Source: Pseudomonas bubulae (GTDB lineage Bacteria > Pseudomonadota > Gammaproteobacteria > Pseudomonadales > Pseudomonadaceae). From it: DNA of 64,000 nt. Location: the NCBI RefSeq assembly GCF_037023725.1, contig NZ_CP146077.1, positions 4,315,001 to 4,379,000 on the forward strand. Reading direction: 5' to 3'. Under the pieces are notes generated by a model. That model had not been told where the DNA came from. It made no database searches and saw only the letters and a program-made list of their open reading frames with translations. The translations under genes and the position numbers were made by a program. Shown in pieces: positions 25,856-36,186 of this stretch (position 1 is the stretch's first letter; the number at the start of each line of letters is the position of its first letter).

Positions 25856-26548
25856 TCAAAAATAACGGGTTGGGTCGCTAATTCCGGCAGCTGCAAAGCC
25901 TTCTGCACGCAAACGGCAACTGTCGCATTTGCCACAGGCACGCCCTTGATTGTCAGCCTGGTAGCAGGAAACAGTCAGCGAATAGTCCACGCCCAGCTTT
26001 ATACCTGCCTGTACGATTTGTGCCTTGCTCAGGTTTTGCAGAGGCGCCTTGATACTGAAGCCCTGCCCCTCTACCCCGGCCTTGGTCGCCAGGTTAGCCA
26101 TGACTTCAAAGGCCTCGATAAACTCTGGACGGCAGTCCGGGTAACCCGAGTAGTCCACCGCATTGACACCGATAAAAATATCTCGCGCCTGCAGCACTTC
26201 TGCCCAACCCAGCGCCAAGGACAGGAACACGGTATTGCGTGCCGGAACATAAGTAACCGGAATGCCTTCACTCGGGGCCTCAGGCACGTCTATGGAGCTG
26301 TCGGTCAATGCCGAGCCACCCATGCCGTCCAGGTTCAGGCCGATAACTTTATGCTCAACAGCCCCCAGATCCCGTGCAACACGTGCAGCAGCGTCCAGTT
26401 CAGCACGATGGCGCTGACCGTAGTCAAAGCTCATGGTGTAGCAGCTGTAGCCCTCGGCACGAGCCATGGCCACGACGGTTGCCGAGTCGAGGCCGCCAGA
26501 CAGCAGGATCACGGCCCGTTTTTCAGTGACAACAGTTTGTTCAGTCAT
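25856..26548 (-). CDS. queC: 7-cyano-7-deazaguanine synthase
   Basis: 230 residues from the ATG at 26548. QueC makes preQ0 (7-cyano-7-deazaguanine) from 7-carboxy-7-deazaguanine, ammonia and ATP, a step in queuosine tRNA modification. The N-terminal PP-loop S-G-G-L-D-S activates ATP, and the C-terminal C-x8-C-G-K-C-x2-C cluster binds zinc. The frame runs open far upstream through queE, but the conserved protein starts at MTEQ. QueE ends one base before this start (TGAaATG), so the two are translationally coupled; QueE makes its substrate. The gene lies directly upstream of tRNA-Lys in transcription direction, the standard Pseudomonas order. Confidence 0.95.
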   Translation of the reverse strand: MTEQTVVTEKRAVILLSGGLDSATVVAMARAEGYSCYTMSFDYGQRHRAELDAAARVARDLGAVEHKVIGLNLDGMGGSALTDSSIDVPEAPSEGIPVTYVPARNTVFLSLALGWAEVLQARDIFIGVNAVDYSGYPDCRPEFIEAFEVMANLATKAGVEGQGFSIKAPLQNLSKAQIVQAGIKLGVDYSLTVSCYQADNQGRACGKCDSCRLRAEGFAAAGISDPTRYF

Positions 26549-26549
26549 T

Positions 26550-27197
26550 TCAGCGCCCCGGCTCGTCATTCCACAGATATTTGTGCAGCTGCATTTGCAA
26601 ACGTACTGGCAGGTTATCCGCCACGATCCAGTCGGCCAGGTCACGGGCTGACAGGTCATGGTGGCTCGGCGAAAACAGTACTTCGCCTGCACGTCGCTCC
26701 AGCCCGTATTCAATCAACTTGGACACTGCCCAGTCATAGTCTTCCCGCGAGCAGATCACAAACTTGACCTGGTCGTTGGGCGTCAACAGGGCGATGTTTT
26801 CGTAGAGGTTGCGGTGGGACTCCTTGGAGCCCGGCGTTTTCAAATCCAGCACGCGACTGACGCGCGGATCTACCGCCGAGATATCCAGCGCACCACTGGT
26901 CTCGATCGAGACTTCATAGCCCGCATCGCAGAGCTGCTTAAGTAGAGGAATGGCATTGGGCTGGGCCAGCGGCTCGCCGCCTGTCACGCACACATAACGC
27001 GGGCGAAAGCCGGCAACCTGCTCAAGGATGTCGTCCAGAGGGCGCACAGTCCCGCCACTGAAGGCATAAGCGCTGTCACAGTAACCGCAGCGCAAAGGGC
27101 AGCCAGTCAGGCGCACAAAAACGGTGGGCAGGCCAGCCGTCCGCGTTTCACCCTGCAACGAGTAAAAAACTTCGGTAATTCTCAATGTGTCTTGCAT
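26550..27197 (-). CDS. queE: 7-carboxy-7-deazaguanine synthase (radical SAM)
   Basis: 215 residues. QueE is a small radical-SAM enzyme turning 6-carboxy-tetrahydropterin into 7-carboxy-7-deazaguanine on the queuosine path. Residues 7-20 ([14 protein letters not shown]) are its substrate loop; C-P-L-R-C-G-Y-C is the cluster motif C-x3-C-x2-C, and V-T-G-G-E-P-L is the SAM-binding glycine motif. The ATG at 27197 (MQDTLRI) is the usual start in pseudomonads; a GTG three codons upstream is possible. It lies after cpoB, separated by a terminator, and feeds QueC directly downstream. Confidence 0.95.
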   Translation of the reverse strand: MQDTLRITEVFYSLQGETRTAGLPTVFVRLTGCPLRCGYCDSAYAFSGGTVRPLDDILEQVAGFRPRYVCVTGGEPLAQPNAIPLLKQLCDAGYEVSIETSGALDISAVDPRVSRVLDLKTPGSKESHRNLYENIALLTPNDQVKFVICSREDYDWAVSKLIEYGLERRAGEVLFSPSHHDLSARDLADWIVADNLPVRLQMQLHKYLWNDEPGR

Positions 27198-27312
27198 ATT
27201 CGCCACGGGCGTAACAGCTAAACAGGCTGTCCGCCTCCGTCAGGCACTCCAAAAAATCTGCTCGCGCAGGATCCAGAAGAGCGTATTTCATAAAAGGGCG
27301 TGGATTCTAACG

Positions 27313-27339
27313 AAAAAACCCGCGACAGGCGCGGGTTTC
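27313..27339 (-). terminator. Terminator after cpoB
   Basis: Stem AAACCCGCG/CGCGGGTTT followed by six T on the minus strand, 22 bases past the cpoB stop. It closes the tol-pal unit ahead of queE. Confidence 0.8.
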
Positions 27340-27360
27340 TCGATTAAAGCCGGTTATTGC

Positions 27361-28179
27361 TTACATACGCTGCAAGTCGCGTTGCGCCAACTGTGCAGCG
27401 GAAGTGCCTGGATACTGGGCTACAACCTGCTGCAGAATGCCTTTTACCTTGTCGGTATGGCCCAGGCGGCGCTCTACATCAGCAAGCTTGTAGAGCGAGT
27501 CCGGCACTTTGGCATGCTTGGGGTACAACTGGCTGACCTTGGCAAAGGCCTGGCCTGCCGCTTGCAAATCACCTTTGGCCAGGTTTACTTCTCCCAACCA
27601 GTACTGGGCGTTACCCGCGTACTGACTGTTGGGGTATTTGCGCAAAAAGGCAGTAAATGCCTGGCTGGCCTTGTCGAAGTCCTTGGCTTTGATCAGGTCG
27701 AAAGCAGCATCGTAATAGAGCTTCTCTTTCGCCGGATCGCCAGGCTCGGCACTGGCAGCGGCCTGGGAAGCAGGCGCTGCTGTATTACCGGCGGCATTAG
27801 CGCCACCAGCAGAAGAATTATCAGGGGCGGCAGCAGGAGCAATGCCAGCACCAATACGCCGATCAAGTTCCTGGTATCGCTCCAGGCTTTCTTGTTTCAT
27901 GCGCGAAATGTCGTTCTGCAGAACTTCAATCACACCCTGTTGGCGTGCAATCTGTTCCTGCATTTGTTGCAGCTGGTTGAACAGCTCGCCCTGTGCCGAG
28001 ACAGGGGTCGAAACCCCTCCCCCGGCATAGGCGCCGCTCGCACCATAACCCGGTGACGGATAACTCCCCCCGCTATTGTTATAGCCAGAGTTGTCATCGA
28101 CCACAGGAACCGCAGCCCATGCCGATAGCGGCAGGAGGCTGAGAGTCAGAATAGTTACAGCACGGCGGCACGTTCGCAT
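27361..28179 (-). CDS. cpoB: Cell division coordinator CpoB (YbgF)
   Basis: 272 residues. It has a signal peptide (cut after A-W-A-A), a Gly/Ser/Tyr-rich linker, and a coiled-coil trimerisation helix near residues 60-105 (L-F-N-Q-L-Q-Q-M-Q-E-Q-I-A-R-Q-Q-G-V). After a second Ala/Ser linker come tetratricopeptide repeats from about 150 to the end (Y-Y-D-A-A-F-D-L-I-K-A-K-D-F-D-K-A). CpoB works in the periplasm at the division site, binding TolA and tuning peptidoglycan synthase PBP1B during constriction. It is the last gene of the tol-pal cluster and is followed by a strong terminator. Length and layout are normal. Confidence 0.93.
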   Translation of the reverse strand: MRTCRRAVTILTLSLLPLSAWAAVPVVDDNSGYNNSGGSYPSPGYGASGAYAGGGVSTPVSAQGELFNQLQQMQEQIARQQGVIEVLQNDISRMKQESLERYQELDRRIGAGIAPAAAPDNSSAGGANAAGNTAAPASQAAASAEPGDPAKEKLYYDAAFDLIKAKDFDKASQAFTAFLRKYPNSQYAGNAQYWLGEVNLAKGDLQAAGQAFAKVSQLYPKHAKVPDSLYKLADVERRLGHTDKVKGILQQVVAQYPGTSAAQLAQRDLQRM

Positions 28180-28185
28180 GACGAA

Positions 28186-28686
28186 TTACTTACGCAGTTC
28201 GACGCGACGGTTTTGAGCCCACGACTGTTCGTCGTTGCCAGTAGCGATTGGACGCTCTTTACCGTAGGACACCAGCTCCAGCTGTGCTGGAGAAACGCCT
28301 TGCAGTACCAGGTAGCGTTGAACGGCTTTCGCACGACGCTCGCCCAGTGCCATGTTGTACTCACGAGTACCACGGGCGTCAGTGTTACCTTCCAGAACAA
28401 CGCGAGCGCCGTTAGCTTTCAGGTCTTTGGCGTGAACGTCCAGAGCGCGCATTGCTTCTGGTTTCAGGTCCGAAGAATCGTATTCGAAGTAGAAAACAGT
28501 GATAGCGCGCAGAGCAGCTTCTTCGCTCAGGGAACCATCAACAGCGCCAGTGTTTGCGCCGTAACCAGCGTTTGGATCAACAGCAGCGCCTTCACCGGCA
28601 TTGTCGCCGCCTTTGGACGAGCAACCTACAGCTACAGCCATGGCCAGTGCCAGCGCAGCAAATTTACCAAACTTCAGCATTTCCAT
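28186..28686 (-). CDS. pal: Peptidoglycan-associated lipoprotein Pal (OprL)
   Basis: 166 residues from the ATG at 28686, with AGGAG seven bases ahead. The signal peptide ends in the lipobox V-A-V-G-C, so the mature protein is lipidated and held in the outer membrane. The C-terminal OmpA-like domain ([12 protein letters not shown], then [12 protein letters not shown] and E-R-R-A-K-A-V) binds meso-diaminopimelate in peptidoglycan. With TolB and TolA it links outer membrane, wall and inner membrane during division. Known as OprL in Pseudomonas. It lies between tolB and cpoB with only short gaps. Confidence 0.97.
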   Translation of the reverse strand: MEMLKFGKFAALALAMAVAVGCSSKGGDNAGEGAAVDPNAGYGANTGAVDGSLSEEAALRAITVFYFEYDSSDLKPEAMRALDVHAKDLKANGARVVLEGNTDARGTREYNMALGERRAKAVQRYLVLQGVSPAQLELVSYGKERPIATGNDEQSWAQNRRVELRK

Positions 28687-28741
28687 CGTAAAACTCCTAA
28701 TGAACCCCAAGTGTTATGTGCAACGTAAAGCTATCACCACG

Positions 28742-30043
28742 TCAGTTCAGGTAAGGGGACCAGGAAGGTTCTCTGACTTCGCCTTGAGCGGTAGGAAGAG
28801 GGAGCCTTACGCGTCCATTAATGGACACGAGCATCAAGACTCCCCGGCCCTGCTGGCGGGTGGCGTAGATTACCATGGTGCCGTTGGGCGCAACAGTAGC
28901 AGACTCATCAAGGTTGGTATCTGTGAGGATTTTCACGCTTCCACGCTGCAAATCTTGCGCCGCAACACGGAAATTGGTGAAGCCGTCCTGACGATGGATC
29001 ATTACCAGGGTCTTTTCGTCAGCCGAAAGCTTAGGACTGGCGTTGTAGTTGCCGATAAAGGTCACGCGCTCTGCGTTACCGCTGCCAACGTTGGTCTTGT
29101 AGATCTGTGGTTTGCCGCCACGGTCGGAGGTGAAATAGATGGTAGAACCATCTTTACCCCAGAAAGGTTCTGTATCAATTGCAGGGTTGTTGGTAACACG
29201 AGTCAACCCTCGGGAAGCCAGATCCATCACATAGATCTCGGCATTACCGTCCTTGGACAATACGAACGCCAGTTTCGAGCCGTCCGGCGACCATGCTGGC
29301 GCACCGTTCAGACCTTCGAAATTGGTGATTTGCTCACGGCGGCCGGTATCAATGTTCTGCACGAAGATGCGAGGACGTTTCTGCTCGAACGACACATAAG
29401 CGATGCGTTTGCCATCGGGCGCAAAACGCGGCGACAGGATCGGCTCACGGGATTGCAGCAGGGTCACGGCACGGGCACCGTCGTAGTCCGAACGTTGCAG
29501 GGTGTAACGGGTGTTGGTGGCACTGGCACGCTCGGCCGTCACGTAAAGAAGACGGGTGGAGAATGCACCTTTGATACCGGTCAGTTTTTCAAACGACTGA
29601 TCGGAGATGTAATGCGCCATGTCCCGCAGCTGTTCAGCCGTGCCCGACACACTGCCAGTCAGTACTGGCTGCTCGGTTGCAACGTTGAACAAGGCGTATT
29701 GCACCTGCAGGCGACCGCCTGCCGGCACGATATTGCCTACCATTACGTACTGGGCACCCAGGGCTTTCCAGTCGCGGAAAATGACTTCGCTGGCCTGGGT
29801 AGGCAAGCCGATCATGTTCTGCTTTGGAATCGGCGCGTAGTAACCCGAGTTGCGCAGGTCATTGCCGATAATTTCAGCCATGTCGTCCGGCAGCACTGTA
29901 CCGCCCTGCCAACCAAAAGGGACTACGGCAATTGGCGTTGCCCGATCGCTGCCACTGGTGACCAGGATGTTCTTTTCATCTGCTACAGCCATCCCTGCCA
30001 GGCAGCAGACGACGACCAGCAGTCCTCGAAAAAGTTTAATCAC
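28742..30043 (-). CDS. tolB: Tol-Pal system beta-propeller protein TolB
   Basis: 433 residues. A signal peptide ([10 protein letters not shown]) is followed by the two-layer N-terminal domain that contacts TolA, then a six-bladed propeller with repeated [11 protein letters not shown]-type blades that docks on Pal. The start is GTG at 30043, overlapping the tolA stop as GTGA, a sign of coupled translation. TolB moves Pal to division sites by switching between Pal and TolA. Nothing is unusual in length or motifs. Confidence 0.96.
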   Translation of the reverse strand: MIKLFRGLLVVVCCLAGMAVADEKNILVTSGSDRATPIAVVPFGWQGGTVLPDDMAEIIGNDLRNSGYYAPIPKQNMIGLPTQASEVIFRDWKALGAQYVMVGNIVPAGGRLQVQYALFNVATEQPVLTGSVSGTAEQLRDMAHYISDQSFEKLTGIKGAFSTRLLYVTAERASATNTRYTLQRSDYDGARAVTLLQSREPILSPRFAPDGKRIAYVSFEQKRPRIFVQNIDTGRREQITNFEGLNGAPAWSPDGSKLAFVLSKDGNAEIYVMDLASRGLTRVTNNPAIDTEPFWGKDGSTIYFTSDRGGKPQIYKTNVGSGNAERVTFIGNYNASPKLSADEKTLVMIHRQDGFTNFRVAAQDLQRGSVKILTDTNLDESATVAPNGTMVIYATRQQGRGVLMLVSINGRVRLPLPTAQGEVREPSWSPYLN

Positions 30044-31134
30044 AAGGCTAGATCCTCAGGTGTGAATGTCATCTTGAACGATCGATAAGGATTAAAATCG
30101 CTGGGTTTCATACCCTGCATTTCCGTTAAACGGCCAATATTCTTGACCGCTGCCACTGCGGAGCTGTCGAACGGTCCGTCACCGCTGGATTTGGCAACCG
30201 TCACAGAGGTTACCGTACCATCTGGCAACATGCCGATCTGCAGCACCACTGTCATGTTTTTGCGCGCCGATGGCGGACGGGCCCACCCTTCTGCTGCACG
30301 AGCACGAATCAAGTCATCGAAACTGCCGGCGACCTCATCACCTTGCTCATCTGCCAGCGCCTGCTGGCGTTGCGGCGTATCGGAAAGCAAATCAGCCAAG
30401 GCTTGCGCCTTTTTCTCTTCGGTCGATTTACGAGCTGCTTCCACGGCCTTTTTCTTGGCGGCATCGGCAGCGGCCTTTTTCTTCGCATCTTCGGCGGATT
30501 TCTTTTTCGCCTCGTCTGCTACGGCCTTTTTCTTGGCGTCTTCAGCTGCTTTTTTCTTCGCATCTTCAGCCGCTTTTTTCTTGGCGTCTTCCGCGGCCTT
30601 TTTCTTGGCCTCTTCTTCCGCAGCCTTCTTGGCCTCTTCCTCGGATTTTTTCTTGGCTATGTCAGCCAGTTTTTTCTCTTCGGCTTTTTTGGCTTCAGTG
30701 GCCTTTTTGGCATCATCGGCTTTCTTGGCTTCATCAGCCTTCTTCGCCTCGTCTGCCTTTTTGGCCTCGCTCGCTTTGGCTTCGTCAGCCTTCTTGGCTT
30801 CTGCAGCTTTTTCGGCAGCCTCTTCTTTCTTTTGTTCCGCAGCTTTTACAGCTTCCTGCTCAACCTTCTTTTGTTCCATCTGCTCGACTTCGGTCTGGCG
30901 CGCGGCGGATTTCTTCGCCTCACCCGCAATCTTTTGATTGGTCTGGGTGGTCGCCTGACTTTTGGACTTGAGCTGGTACAAGGTCGCCTGAACAATCGGT
31001 TTGGAAGGCGGCAGTTCCGGAGTCATGGCAAAGCTGACAAACAGCAGGCCAAAAATCAGGACGTGCAACCCTACCGCCCAGACTGCAGGCCAAAAATAGT
31101 TTTCAGAGGCGGACGGCTCCCGCTGTTCGCGCAT
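30040..31134 (-). CDS. tolA: Tol-Pal inner-membrane protein TolA
   Basis: 364 residues: one N-terminal membrane span ([15 protein letters not shown]), a very long Lys/Ala/Glu helix (about 65-250) made of E-A-K-K-A-D and E-D-A-K-K-K-A repeats, and a C-terminal globular domain (from about 260; [12 protein letters not shown]). It spans the periplasm, passing the force of TolQ-TolR to TolB and Pal. The repeat helix is encoded by near-identical DNA units and may vary in length between strains. Its ATG shares a base with the tolR stop (TGATG), and its stop overlaps tolB. Confidence 0.96.
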   Translation of the reverse strand: MREQREPSASENYFWPAVWAVGLHVLIFGLLFVSFAMTPELPPSKPIVQATLYQLKSKSQATTQTNQKIAGEAKKSAARQTEVEQMEQKKVEQEAVKAAEQKKEEAAEKAAEAKKADEAKASEAKKADEAKKADEAKKADDAKKATEAKKAEEKKLADIAKKKSEEEAKKAAEEEAKKKAAEDAKKKAAEDAKKKAAEDAKKKAVADEAKKKSAEDAKKKAAADAAKKKAVEAARKSTEEKKAQALADLLSDTPQRQQALADEQGDEVAGSFDDLIRARAAEGWARPPSARKNMTVVLQIGMLPDGTVTSVTVAKSSGDGPFDSSAVAAVKNIGRLTEMQGMKPSDFNPYRSFKMTFTPEDLAL

Positions 31135-31595
31135 CAGGGAGCCTCGGTTATCAAGCCAACGTTACCGACCCCGGCCTTCTGCAGACCACCCATAGCCCCC
31201 ATTACCGCCCCGTAATCCACGGTCTTGTCACCGCGAATAAACACTTGGGTGTGCTTGCCGCCTTCATTGCCTGCGCGGATGATCTTGGTCACGGCGTCAG
31301 TCATCTGGGGCAAGGTCATTGCCTTGTCCATCTGCTTGTCGGTGTCGACTTCGCTGCCAAGGTTCCAGAAGTAGGTCTTGTCAGCCTTGATCGAAATGGT
31401 CAGAACCTGGGTATTGTTGTCCTGCGGCAAAGCCTCGCTGGAGACCTTGGGCAAATCAACCTTCACACCCTGGTTGAGCATCGGTGCGGTCACCATGAAA
31501 ATGACCAGCAGCACCAGCATCACGTCGATGTAAGGCACTACGTTCATCTCGGCGACCGGCTTGCGCTTTTTACGCGCTCGAGCGATTAAAGCCAT
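31134..31595 (-). CDS. tolR: Tol-Pal proton-channel subunit TolR
   Basis: 153 residues of the ExbD/TolR family. After a short basic cytoplasmic start, one span begins V-V-P-Y-I-D-V-M-L-V-L-L, whose aspartate is the proton-carrying residue of this family. A periplasmic domain follows that binds peptidoglycan when activated. With TolQ it forms the proton-driven motor that moves TolA. The stop overlaps the tolA start and the start lies 14 bases after tolQ. Confidence 0.96.
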   Translation of the reverse strand: MALIARARKKRKPVAEMNVVPYIDVMLVLLVIFMVTAPMLNQGVKVDLPKVSSEALPQDNNTQVLTISIKADKTYFWNLGSEVDTDKQMDKAMTLPQMTDAVTKIIRAGNEGGKHTQVFIRGDKTVDYGAVMGAMGGLQKAGVGNVGLITEAP

Positions 31596-31609
31596 TGGAA
31601 ATTACCTGC

Positions 31610-32305
31610 TTATTCTTCGCTGGTGTGCACTTTGCGGTGCAGGATCGCCTGGAATTCATCGGCGAAGGTGTAGTAGCGGCCGATCAGCGTTTCGCTACGG
31701 GCAGCAAAACGGTTGTAAGCAATAACTGCCGGGATGGCCGCGAACAAGCCGATGGCCGTTGCGATCAGTGCTTCGGCAATGCCTGGCGCTACAGTCGCCA
31801 GTGTCGCCTGCTGGGCAGTGGCCAGGCCACGGAAGGAGTTCATGATGCCCCATACGGTACCGAACAGGCCGATATACGGGCTTACGGAACCAACGGTGGC
31901 CAGGAACGGCAAGCTTTGCTCAAGCTTTTCTTCTTCACGGGAGATGGCCACGCGCATGGCACGCGCCACACCTTCCATAACCGCTTCAGGATCAACGCCC
32001 GGCTGCTGACGCAGACGCGAGAACTCTTTGAAACCGGCACGAAAGATTTGTTCCACGCCCGAGTCCGGATCCGGATTGCTACCTGCCTGACGATACAGTT
32101 TCGACAGGTCGATACCCGACCAAAAACGCTCTTCAAAGCTTTCAAGGGCACGTCGACCGGCGCGCAACATGGTGCTGCGCTGAAAAATCATGACCCACGA
32201 GGTAACCGATGCGGCCAGCAGGGTCAACATTACCAACTGCACAACAATGCTGGCATTGCTGACCAAGCTCCACATGGAGGAATGGTCGACGACGTTAGCT
32301 TCCAC
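31610..32305 (-). CDS. tolQ: Tol-Pal proton-channel subunit TolQ
   Basis: 231 residues of the ExbB/TolQ/MotA family with three membrane spans: one near the N-terminus ([14 protein letters not shown]) and two in the second half ([10 protein letters not shown] and [15 protein letters not shown]). Five TolQ with two TolR make the inner-membrane proton channel that energises TolA. The start overlaps the end of ybgC by eleven bases. Length and motifs are standard. Confidence 0.96.
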   Translation of the reverse strand: MEANVVDHSSMWSLVSNASIVVQLVMLTLLAASVTSWVMIFQRSTMLRAGRRALESFEERFWSGIDLSKLYRQAGSNPDPDSGVEQIFRAGFKEFSRLRQQPGVDPEAVMEGVARAMRVAISREEEKLEQSLPFLATVGSVSPYIGLFGTVWGIMNSFRGLATAQQATLATVAPGIAEALIATAIGLFAAIPAVIAYNRFAARSETLIGRYYTFADEFQAILHRKVHTSEE

Positions 32306-32762
32306 GCTTTATCTCCTGCTCTAAATGTTTACCCGCGCCGCTCACGTCGGCAAAGGCCGTACGTAGAGCTTCGGGAATGGCTCGGGGTTTAAAACTATCG
32401 GCGCGCACACAGGCCACCAAAAACTGCCCTTCACAGAGCAGCGTTGCATCTGCAGCCCGCCAGACCTGCTGCTTGAAACGCAGGCTGGCACGGTTGAGTT
32501 CCATCACTTGCGCACTTACCAACAGTTCGTCGTCCAGTCGCGCCGGTGCGTGGTAGCGCGCCTCGCTGGAATGCACGACAAATAACAGGTTCTCGCCTGC
32601 CAGCGCGGACTGGGCAAACCCCAATTCCCGCAGCCTTTCGGTTCGAGCCCGCTCCATAAACTTTAGATAATTTACGTAATACACGACGCCACCCGCATCG
32701 GTGTCCTCGTAATAAACGCGACAGCGATGTGCGAACGGCTCAAGCCTGTTTTGCGCGCGCAT
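32295..32762 (-). CDS. ybgC: Acyl-CoA thioesterase YbgC (hot-dog fold)
   Basis: 155 residues of the 4-hydroxybenzoyl-CoA-thioesterase-like hot-dog family. The signature [16 protein letters not shown] contains the catalytic Asp, and the central helix carries F-M-E-R-A-R-T-E. The enzyme hydrolyses acyl-CoA esters and its gene is almost always the first of the tol-pal cluster, where a link to membrane lipid metabolism is suspected but not settled. It overlaps tolQ by eleven bases, so it is cotranscribed. ruvB lies upstream, 137 bases away. Confidence 0.93.
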   Translation of the reverse strand: MRAQNRLEPFAHRCRVYYEDTDAGGVVYYVNYLKFMERARTERLRELGFAQSALAGENLLFVVHSSEARYHAPARLDDELLVSAQVMELNRASLRFKQQVWRAADATLLCEGQFLVACVRADSFKPRAIPEALRTAFADVSGAGKHLEQEIKRGS

Positions 32763-32899
32763 ACTCTAGTGCTTACTCCTCAGGTTGCCAATCCGCCAAA
32801 CCACTGTTTTTTACGCTTCTTGGCCTTTATGACCGAAGATTTTCAGCGCCAGTCCTTGAGACAGCAAAAACCTTAAAAAAATCGACCGCTAACGGCTTA

Positions 32900-33958
32900 T
32901 TAATCATCCAAAGCATTCAGAAATTCGTCTACCACAGGCATATCGCCTAATCGTGACGGAATGTTTAAACCAAAGTGCAAATACGCATGCCGGGTCACAA
33001 CGCGACCACGCGGCGTACGCATGATGTAACCCTGCTGAATCAGATACGGCTCCAGCACATCTTCAATCGTATGACGCTCTTCGCTGATTGCTGCGGCAAG
33101 GCTATCGACTCCCACAGGCCCGCCATCGAACTTCTCGATCATGGTCAGCAGCAATCGCCGGTCCTGATGATCAAAACCATGCTCATCTACGTCCAGCAGG
33201 TTCAACGCCAGGTCAGCGACCGGCTTGGTGATATGCCCCTTGGCACGCACCTCGGCAAAATCCCGCACACGACGCAGCAAACGGTTGGCGATACGCGGTG
33301 TCCCGCGAGCCCGCCGGGCAATTTCATACGCACCTTCAGGGTCGAGCGGCAAACCGAAGATACCCGCCGAGCGACTGACAATCGTCGCCAGGTCGTCAGT
33401 ACTATAGAACTCCAGTCGCTGAACAATCCCGAAACGATCACGCAACGGGTTGGTCAGCATCCCGGCGCGCGTGGTCGCCCCCACCAGGGTAAAAGGCGGT
33501 AGATCGAGTTTGATGGAACGCGCAGCCGGCCCTTCGCCAATCATGATATCGAGCTGGAAGTCCTCCATGGCCGGGTAAAGCACTTCCTCGACAATGGGTG
33601 AAAGGCGATGGATTTCATCGATAAAGAGCACATCATGGGGCTCAAGGTTGGTCAGCAGCGCAGCCAGATCACCCGGGCGCTCCAGAACAGGCCCGGAAGT
33701 GCTCTTGATCGATACGCCCATTTCCTGGGCGATGATGTTGGCCAGCGTCGTCTTGCCCAGCCCGGGCGGCCCAAAGATCAATGTGTGATCCAGCGATTCG
33801 GCACGCCCGCGCGCAGCCTGGATAAACAGTTCCATCTGCTCGCGAACGGTGGGCTGGCCAATATAGTCGGCCAGGCTCAGAGGCCGAATCGCCCGATCCT
33901 GAACTTCTTCCCGGTCCCGCCCGCTTGAGGCTGTAATCAGTCGATCAGCTTCAATCAC
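32900..33958 (-). CDS. ruvB: Holliday-junction branch-migration ATPase RuvB
   Basis: 352 residues. The AAA+ motor has Walker A G-P-P-G-L-G-K-T at 63-70, Walker [10 protein letters not shown], sensor 1 V-G-A-T-T-R-A-G and a C-terminal winged helix (G-V-D-S-L-A-A-A-I and H-A-Y-L-H-F-G-L). Hexamers of RuvB pump DNA through Holliday junctions held by RuvA, and RuvC cuts them. Its ATG at 33958 directly abuts the ruvA stop. Gene order ruvC-ruvA-ruvB is conserved. Confidence 0.97.
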   Translation of the reverse strand: MIEADRLITASSGRDREEVQDRAIRPLSLADYIGQPTVREQMELFIQAARGRAESLDHTLIFGPPGLGKTTLANIIAQEMGVSIKSTSGPVLERPGDLAALLTNLEPHDVLFIDEIHRLSPIVEEVLYPAMEDFQLDIMIGEGPAARSIKLDLPPFTLVGATTRAGMLTNPLRDRFGIVQRLEFYSTDDLATIVSRSAGIFGLPLDPEGAYEIARRARGTPRIANRLLRRVRDFAEVRAKGHITKPVADLALNLLDVDEHGFDHQDRRLLLTMIEKFDGGPVGVDSLAAAISEERHTIEDVLEPYLIQQGYIMRTPRGRVVTRHAYLHFGLNIPSRLGDMPVVDEFLNALDD

Positions 33959-34567
33959 TTAAATCATCCCCTTGAGGGCTCGGCGAATCATGTCTTCACT
34001 GCTCAACGTTTTATCCTTGATCGCAGAAACCGCCTTGCTCGCTTCCTGAGGCTTATAGCCCAGGGAGATCAAGGCACTCATCGCATCACTTTCAGCGCTG
34101 GCGACCGGCACCGGAGCATCCGGCTGATTAGGGACCAGGGCGAACATGCTGGGTACTTGCTCCCACGCCTTGAAACGATCCTTCAACTCTACCAGCAGTC
34201 GTTCCGCGGTCTTTTTGCCCACCCCCGGAACCTTGGTCAAGGCCGATGTGTCCTGAGCCTGCACACAGCGCACAAGCTCATCGACTTCCAGACTGGACAT
34301 CAACGCCAGCGCCAGCTTGGGGCCGACGCCGTTGAGCCGGATCAGCTCACGAAAAAAGTCACGCTCGCGCTTGCCTATGAAACCATAGAGCAACTGGGCG
34401 TCTTCGCGAACCACAAGATGGGTATGCAGGGTCAGTGGCTCGCCGACAGACGGTAATCGATAAAGCGTGGTCATCGGTACTTCCAGCTCATAACCCAAGC
34501 CGTTTACATCGAGAATCAGGTGCGGCGGCTGTTTTTCAGCCAGAGTGCCGCGCAAGCGTCCAATCAC
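33959..34567 (-). CDS. ruvA: Holliday-junction-binding protein RuvA
   Basis: 202 residues with the three RuvA domains: an OB-fold (residues 1-65, M-I-G-R-L-R-G-T-L), helix-hairpin-helix motifs that hold DNA (L-N-G-V-G-P-K-L-A and [12 protein letters not shown]), and a mobile C-terminal domain ([12 protein letters not shown]) that touches RuvB. It binds the four-way junction as a tetramer and loads RuvB. It lies 110 bases after ruvC and abuts ruvB. Confidence 0.97.
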   Translation of the reverse strand: MIGRLRGTLAEKQPPHLILDVNGLGYELEVPMTTLYRLPSVGEPLTLHTHLVVREDAQLLYGFIGKRERDFFRELIRLNGVGPKLALALMSSLEVDELVRCVQAQDTSALTKVPGVGKKTAERLLVELKDRFKAWEQVPSMFALVPNQPDAPVPVASAESDAMSALISLGYKPQEASKAVSAIKDKTLSSEDMIRRALKGMI

Positions 34568-34677
34568 GTTTCAGATCCTTTCACTGGCCAGATCAATGGC
34601 TGACAAATACAAAGACAGAGCCGCATCATTACAGATGAAGCCCTGTCAGGAAGCCCAATCCAGTTAAAAATTGCGTT

Positions 34678-35202
34678 TCACAGCCGCAAACGCCCGCCAC
34701 GGCTACGGGCCGCACCCAGCCCGTGGGGCAGCAAGCTGGAGCGAGTGTGGGCATGGCACAAGGCAATCGCAAGGGCATCCGACGCATCGATTTGCGGCTT
34801 GCTGGTCAGCTTGAGCAGGTGCATGACCATCATCATCACCTGTTCTTTATTGGCGCCACCTGTACCCGCCACCGCCTGCTTGACCTGGGTTGCCGAATAC
34901 TCGGCGATCTCCAGGTTTTCTTCGGCTCCCGCAACAATGGCCGCGCCCCTGGCCTGCCCCAGCTTGAGAGCCGAATCGGCATTGCGGGCCATAAACACCT
35001 TTTCGATGCCCATGGTGACAGGACCGTACGTCTGAATAACCTCACGCACCCCACGATAGACGATCTGCAACCGCTCATGCAGTTCGCCGCTCCCCGTACG
35101 AATACATCCCGAAGCCACGTACACACAGCCACGCCCAGTGTCTCGCACGACGCCATAACCGGTGATTCGCGAACCCGGATCGATACCAAGAATAAGAGTC
35201 AT
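34678..35202 (-). CDS. ruvC: Holliday-junction resolvase RuvC
   Basis: 174 residues of RNase-H fold. The acidic catalytic set is visible: Asp8 in G-I-D-P-G-S, Glu in G-I-E-K-V-F, and the two aspartates in D-A-S-D-A-L-A-I-A. It nicks opposite strands of a Holliday junction under the RuvAB complex. A long perfect hairpin lies between this gene and yebC upstream, so ruvCAB may have its own promoter as well as read-through from yebC. Confidence 0.97.
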   Translation of the reverse strand: MTLILGIDPGSRITGYGVVRDTGRGCVYVASGCIRTGSGELHERLQIVYRGVREVIQTYGPVTMGIEKVFMARNADSALKLGQARGAAIVAGAEENLEIAEYSATQVKQAVAGTGGANKEQVMMMVMHLLKLTSKPQIDASDALAIALCHAHTRSSLLPHGLGAARSRGGRLRL

Positions 35203-35263
35203 AACGCCTACAGCTTATGAAGTGATGCCCACCGGCACATACCCGGACAGCTTAAAGGCAGAA

Positions 35264-35310
35264 GCCGGAGGTGCCCAGCGCCGCGATTGTCGCGACGGAG
35301 CACCTCCGGC
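35264..35310 (-). terminator. Long GC-rich hairpin between yebC and ruvC
   Basis: Eleven-base arms GCCGGAGGTGC and GCACCTCCGGC enclose a second small stem (CGCGA/TCGCG). The run after it is only loosely T-rich, so it may attenuate transcription from yebC into ruvC without ending it completely. Confidence 0.6.
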
Positions 35311-35330
35311 CTCTTGATTGACGCAATCGC

Positions 35331-36077
35331 TCAGGCAAGCTGTTCCAGGACGGCGTCAGGGATTTCAGCATTGGAGTAGACGTTTTGGACGTCATCCAGG
35401 TCTTCAAGCATGTCGATCAACTTGAGAACCTTTTCTGCGCCCTCCAGATCAAGCTCGGCACTGGTGGTCGGCAACATGACGATTTCAGCATCCGTCGGCT
35501 TGAACCCTGCCGCTTCCAGGGCGTTACGCACGGCATAGAAGCTGGAGAACGACGTGAACACATCGATGGAGCCATCTTCGTTGGTCACCACGTCGTCGGC
35601 ATCGGCCTCCATCGCGGCTTCCATCAAGGCATCCTCATCAACGCCGGCTGCATAGGAGATCTGGCCCTTGCGCTCGAACAGATAGGCAACAGAACCGTCA
35701 GTACCCAGGTTGCCGCCACACTTGCTGAACGCATGGCGTACAGCCGCAGCAGTACGGTTACGGTTGTCGGTCATGCACTCGACCATTACGGCTACGCCAC
35801 CCGGGCCATAGCCTTCGTAGCTCAATTCGACCATGTCATCGGTATCAGCCGCACCGGCACCACGGGCCACGGCGCGATCAATGATATCGCGACTCATGTT
35901 CGCCCCAAGGGCCTTGTCCAGCGCCAGACGCAGGCGCGGATTGGAACTCGGATCGCCGCCACCTTGACGGGCAGCAACGGTCAGTTCACGGATCCACTTG
36001 GTGAAAATCTTGCCTTTTTTGGCATCCTGACGCTCTTTGCGGTGCTTGATGTTCGCCCACTTAGAATGACCTGCCAT
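35331..36077 (-). CDS. yebC: YebC/PmpR-family regulator or translation factor
   Basis: 248 residues, the usual length. The N-terminus [13 protein letters not shown] and the later [11 protein letters not shown] and [13 protein letters not shown] are family hallmarks. YebC proteins were described as DNA-binding regulators (PmpR in P. aeruginosa, acting on the pqsR quorum gene) and more recently as factors relieving ribosome stalling; which applies here is not visible. The gene lies between aspS and ruvC as in other pseudomonads. Confidence 0.95.
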   Translation of the reverse strand: MAGHSKWANIKHRKERQDAKKGKIFTKWIRELTVAARQGGGDPSSNPRLRLALDKALGANMSRDIIDRAVARGAGAADTDDMVELSYEGYGPGGVAVMVECMTDNRNRTAAAVRHAFSKCGGNLGTDGSVAYLFERKGQISYAAGVDEDALMEAAMEADADDVVTNEDGSIDVFTSFSSFYAVRNALEAAGFKPTDAEIVMLPTTSAELDLEGAEKVLKLIDMLEDLDDVQNVYSNAEIPDAVLEQLA

Positions 36078-36149
36078 AACGCACTCCGAATCCCTTTAAA
36101 AACCTTGCCAGGCCAAGGCCTGTCAATAAAAATTCTCGACCCCAAATGC

Positions 36150-36175
36150 AAAGGCGCACCCGAAGATGCGCCTTT
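36150..36175 (-). terminator. Hairpin after aspS
   Basis: Stem AAAGGCGCA/TGCGCCTTT with an eight-base loop, eleven bases past the aspS stop. The following stretch is only partly T-rich, so read-through into yebC is possible. Confidence 0.6.
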
Positions 36176-36186
36176 GAAGGTCAGAC

